Source: Bacteroidota bacterium
GTDB taxonomy: Bacteria; Bacteroidota; Ignavibacteria; Kapaibacteriales; UBA2268
Direction: 5' to 3'
DNA length: 8,929 nt
NCBI GenBank assembly: GCA_027371665.1
Contig: DAHXMP010000317.1
Coordinates: forward strand, 1 to 8,929
The notes below the pieces were generated by a model. That model did not search any database, was not told the DNA's origin, and saw only the letters and a list, made by a program, of their open reading frames with translations. Position numbers and translations under genes: made by a program. The stretch's first letter is position 1. Every line of letters starts with the position of its first letter. Below, one piece after another: positions 6,452 to 8,929 of the stretch.

Positions 6452-8191
6452 CTATTTCATTTCAACTTTAATTTCAACCCGTCTTCTTATATCATTTGAG
6501 TTTTCAGGCTTCAGGTCAATGCCTTTACCTTCAATCTTCCAAATAATCTTGTCTTTTTGTTCAATATAACCGTGTTCCTGTTCTAACTTTGATTGAAGAA
6601 GCCTTTCAGTATTATATGCTCTGAGAAGTGAAAGAAGTTCGTTTGTCATTTTGTCACCTCTTTTTACTTGGATACCTGTGGATTCATCATCAATCGGTTC
6701 ATCATTATATTTTGCAAAATCCGAGAGAAGCCGGGGGTCGGAATATCCCGTTATGTGAATGGTAAGAGAATCCAAACCTGATGAGCAAGGGTCATCAAGA
6801 CTTTGTAATTTGTCGAGGATAAATTTTACAATTTCTTTAATTCCTTCGTCCACCTTCTTTGCATATTCATCGTATTCAGGGCTGGGATACTGAATATAAT
6901 TAGTAGTGTCAGACACACCTAACAGATTATAATCGAATTTCATTCTTAATGCCTGAAGATTCTGGGTTGTATTCGGATAGTAATAACCTGTTACGAAGTA
7001 GGGTACGATATATTCCTCTGGCTGTGAGAAGGTGTACTGTTCCGGTATATTTAATTTCATTATGAGTTTGACAGAACTTGTGTCATTGCATGGCGTATTT
7101 ACCGTTTGTTCTAAATATAAATCCTTCAGGCAGGTATTTGAATATTTTAATGTATAAATCTTCCCGGGTTCGACGGGAAAATGAAACTTTCCATCGTCTC
7201 CTACAGGTTGTTCAGAGATTTTTTGTTTATCAGCACTATTTAATTCAACTGTTCCGTTTAATTTAATATGAGAACCGTTTTTTACAACTTCTCCGGCAAT
7301 TTCAACCGGCCCGCATAAATCGAATGAGTAAATGTCATAGCCTCCACACCCTCCGCTTCGATTGGACGATATTATTATTTTATTATCCCAAATTGCAGTA
7401 CCAGCTTCGTCATATTTTGTGTTTATAGGATATTTCATAGGTCTTGGATTCTGCCATACACCGGGCTTCAATTGCTCAGCCCTGATAATGTCGAAAGTCG
7501 AATCACCTCCGTAGCCTTTGGATGAAAAAAACAATGAACCGTCATAAGCTATAACAGGAGCTATTTCTGCTTTTGGAGTATTTATTGTGTTCCCGAGATT
7601 TACGGGATTCGACCAGCTCCCGTCTGCCTGCCTGTGGCTGAGATATAAATCAACATCTCCAACTCCTCCGGGCCTGTCGGATGAGAATAACAACATGCTT
7701 CCGTCAGGCGAAATCGTAGGATGGGATTCATAGTATTCAGTGCTTATTCCGTATTCGAGTACAACCGGTTTGCTCCATCCTTGGCCTGAATCCACGGAAA
7801 AGAAAATATCCCTGTTCCCTTTTTTACTCTTTGGATTCAATGCGGCAAAATATAGTTCTTTAATTCCTGTTTTCGGATTTTCAAAAAATGTTGGAGAAGA
7901 TGTTTTCTGAAAATCATTAATCGGGAGGCTCTTATCAATTACGGGATATGTGAATTTTCCGTCAACTATTTCCGACATGAAAATCTGTTCCCTGTCATCA
8001 GATTCTTTCCTAGTCGAAGTGAAATACAAAGTGTTTCCGTAAATAACAGGCAAATGGTCGTCGTAGCCTGTATTCAATGTAGTTCCGAGATTTCCGATTT
8101 CAAGTTCCTTGGGGCAAGGATTGGTTGTCTTGCAGGAATACAAGCATGAAATAATCACGATTAAAGAGATATAAAATAAAGTTTTTATCAT
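6452..8191 (-). CDS. PorE-like outer-membrane lipoprotein: PD40 propeller plus OmpA-like peptidoglycan-binding domain
   Basis: A 579-residue protein. The N-terminus is a lipoprotein signal: MIKTLFYISLIVIIS, then lipobox LYSC with acylated Cys20. Residues about 30-290 hold WD40-like PD40 repeats, recognisable as SPDGSMLLFSSDRPGG (161-176), YDGSLFFSSKGYGG (216-229) and IIISSNRSGGCGGYDIYS (272-289). Residues about 293-380 are a small beta domain resembling a carboxypeptidase-regulatory-like fold (IAGEVVKNG, then DDGKFHFPVEPGKIYTL). Residues about 470-579 are an OmpA C-terminal domain: ITGYSDPR, LLSLLRAYNTERLL, IEGKGI and a closing IRRRVEIKVE. This order is that of the T9SS component PorE minus its N-terminal TPR region. 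It probably sits in the periplasmic leaflet of the outer membrane and grips peptidoglycan; the adjacent T9SS cargo gene fits a secretion link, but many PD40/OmpA paralogues exist, so the exact role is open. No Shine-Dalgarno is seen. Confidence 0.88.
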   Translation of the reverse strand: MIKTLFYISLIVIISCLYSCKTTNPCPKELEIGNLGTTLNTGYDDHLPVIYGNTLYFTSTRKESDDREQIFMSEIVDGKFTYPVIDKSLPINDFQKTSSPTFFENPKTGIKELYFAALNPKSKKGNRDIFFSVDSGQGWSKPVVLEYGISTEYYESHPTISPDGSMLLFSSDRPGGVGDVDLYLSHRQADGSWSNPVNLGNTINTPKAEIAPVIAYDGSLFFSSKGYGGDSTFDIIRAEQLKPGVWQNPRPMKYPINTKYDEAGTAIWDNKIIISSNRSGGCGGYDIYSFDLCGPVEIAGEVVKNGSHIKLNGTVELNSADKQKISEQPVGDDGKFHFPVEPGKIYTLKYSNTCLKDLYLEQTVNTPCNDTSSVKLIMKLNIPEQYTFSQPEEYIVPYFVTGYYYPNTTQNLQALRMKFDYNLLGVSDTTNYIQYPSPEYDEYAKKVDEGIKEIVKFILDKLQSLDDPCSSGLDSLTIHITGYSDPRLLSDFAKYNDEPIDDESTGIQVKRGDKMTNELLSLLRAYNTERLLQSKLEQEHGYIEQKDKIIWKIEGKGIDLKPENSNDIRRRVEIKVEMK

Positions 8192-8213
8192 AGAATCAGT
8201 TAATTTATTGAAT

Positions 8214-8245
8214 AAAAGTTAACATACATTAATTTTATTTTCAAA
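8214..8245 (-). promoter_or_regulatory. Candidate Bacteroidetes-type promoter for the PD40/OmpA lipoprotein gene
   Basis: Read on the - strand, TTTG (8245-8242) is followed after 20 bases by TAACTTTT (8221-8214). This matches the Bacteroidetes housekeeping consensus TTTG-N19-21-TAnnTTTG except for the last base. It would give a leader of roughly 15 bases before the ATG at 8191. The region is AT-rich, so chance matches are possible. Confidence 0.4.
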
Positions 8246-8263
8246 TAATTAGCACTATTTTTG
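8233..8263 (+). promoter_or_regulatory. Candidate Bacteroidetes-type promoter for the alanine racemase gene
   Basis: TATTTTTG (8256-8263) fits the -7 consensus TAnnTTTG exactly. A TTTT (8233-8236) stands 19 bases upstream in place of the -33 TTTG. It overlaps the divergent candidate on the other strand. It would leave a leader of about 80 bases before the ATG at 8353, in which I see no clear regulatory structure. Confidence 0.35.
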
Positions 8264-8352
8264 CTAAATTTTTCGGAGTAATTCCAAAAAATTGATATAA
8301 TTTAAGGCTATCAAAAAGTTAGCCAATATTGTTGATTATTTGAGATTCTGAG

Positions 8353-8929
8353 ATGCGTGCAACTGTCGCTGTCATAAATAAAAGCAACCTTATAAATAAT
8401 TTCAAAACGATAAAACAACTCGCTTCACGTTCACAAGTTATGCCGATTGTCAAGGCTAATGCCTATGGACACGGTTTAACAGAAATTTCAAAAATCCTTG
8501 AAACTGCAGGGGCAAATTTCTTTGGTGTGGCTTTTGCCGATGAGGGAATTTCAATCCGGGATGCAGGAGTAAAAGTTCCTGTGGTTGTGCTTGTGCCGAC
8601 TTTCCCGGATGAAGCTAAGAAATTCGTTGAGTATGATATACAGGCTTCAGTATCCTCCTGCGATTTCATGAAGGCTATATCAGAGGAAGCGGTTAAAGCC
8701 GGTAAAACCGCTAAGGTTCATCTTTGCATCGGTACGGGTATGAACAGGGAAGGTATTCAACCCGGCGATGCTGTCAGTTTTATGAGACAATGTGCTTCGT
8801 ACCGGAATGTTGAATTTGTTGCCGCATGTACTCATTTTGCGACTTCTTCGACTGACCCCGTTTTTGTTCAAAGGCAACTGAAACTTTTTAATGATACCTT
8901 GGAAAATCTTAAAAATGCCGGATTTACTT
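8353..8929 (+). CDS. alr: Alanine racemase, N-terminal part (3' end outside the window)
   Basis: The first 192 residues are present. The enzyme interconverts L- and D-alanine using pyridoxal phosphate, supplying D-alanine for peptidoglycan in the cytosol. MRATVAVINKSNLINNFKTI is the normal family N-terminus, so ATG 8353 is a good start; no Shine-Dalgarno precedes it. The PLP-binding Lys34 lies in VKANAYGHG, with Tyr38 in the usual place, and THFAT (160-164) marks a later barrel strand. The motif that normally reads HLKxDTGMxRxG is here HLCIGTGMNREG (123-134): the Lys that is carbamylated in the Geobacillus enzyme (Lys129) is Cys125 and the Asp two positions on is Gly127, while the Arg seven positions after the Lys (Arg132) is kept. 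The barrel otherwise looks intact. It may still be a working Alr, or a relative with altered activity or substrate range; the C-terminal catalytic Tyr is outside the window. Confidence 0.92.
   Translation, partial: MRATVAVINKSNLINNFKTIKQLASRSQVMPIVKANAYGHGLTEISKILETAGANFFGVAFADEGISIRDAGVKVPVVVLVPTFPDEAKKFVEYDIQASVSSCDFMKAISEEAVKAGKTAKVHLCIGTGMNREGIQPGDAVSFMRQCASYRNVEFVAACTHFATSSTDPVFVQRQLKLFNDTLENLKNAGFT

Noticed and set aside
7078..7266. A 62-residue + strand frame opposite the PD40/OmpA gene
   Set aside because: It is antisense to a clearly coding region and shows no domain or start-site signal.
8463..8877. Two - strand frames opposite alanine racemase
   Set aside because: Both are shadows of the alr reading frame, with Ser/Thr-rich sequence and no family resemblance.
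1..8929. CRISPR array, tRNA, rRNA or insertion-sequence ends
   Set aside because: I saw no regularly spaced repeats, no tRNA-like cloverleaf sequences and no transposase motifs or flanking terminal repeats on either strand.

Overview
The window (8,929 bases, AT-rich) most likely comes from a member of the Bacteroidota/Chlorobi (FCB) group, possibly Ignavibacteria- or Kapabacteria-like. The reasons are a secreted protein ending in a type IX secretion (T9SS) sorting domain, a PD40/OmpA-type lipoprotein resembling the T9SS-associated PorE, start codons without clear Shine-Dalgarno sequences on the host-like genes, and promoter candidates of the Bacteroidetes TTTG-N19-21-TAnnTTTG form. The taxonomic call is inference.

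Bases 1-3028 look like an acquired defence-type cassette with all genes on the + strand. It begins inside a restriction endonuclease that I recognise as an EcoRV relative. The window opens at its catalytic IKTTY motif and keeps the DNA-recognition loop GSGNTxNIGS. The matching M.EcoRV-type adenine methyltransferase follows, sharing a TAATG stop/start overlap. After a 23-base gap come a TcmP protein (three-Cys-motif partner) and, one base later, its three-Cys-motif partner of the DUF5131 (Gp37/Gp68) family. The spacing suggests one four-gene transcription unit. An EcoRV-type R-M system in tandem with an uncharacterised TcmP/DUF5131 pair is the most interesting possible new system here.

Bases 3029-3118 are a short AT-rich spacer with no clear promoter or terminator. 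Bases 3119-6148 encode a 1009-residue secreted protein: signal peptide, seven FG-GAP/VCBS-type calcium-loop repeats, an ASPIC/UnbV domain, three ASH-type immunoglobulin-like domains and a T9SS sorting domain.

The convergent gap 6149-6451 is not empty. On the - strand it holds a small gene broken by one in-frame TAA. Bases 6452-8191 (- strand) encode a lipoprotein with a PD40 propeller, a small beta domain and an OmpA-like peptidoglycan-binding domain, close to the layout of PorE. Candidate divergent promoters lie in 8214-8263. From 8353 to the window end runs the first part of alanine racemase, which makes D-alanine for peptidoglycan and lacks the usual carbamylated lysine.

Functionally, the left part is DNA modification and defence, while the right part is envelope biology: a secreted T9SS cargo, a possible cell-wall-anchored T9SS accessory lipoprotein and a peptidoglycan precursor enzyme.
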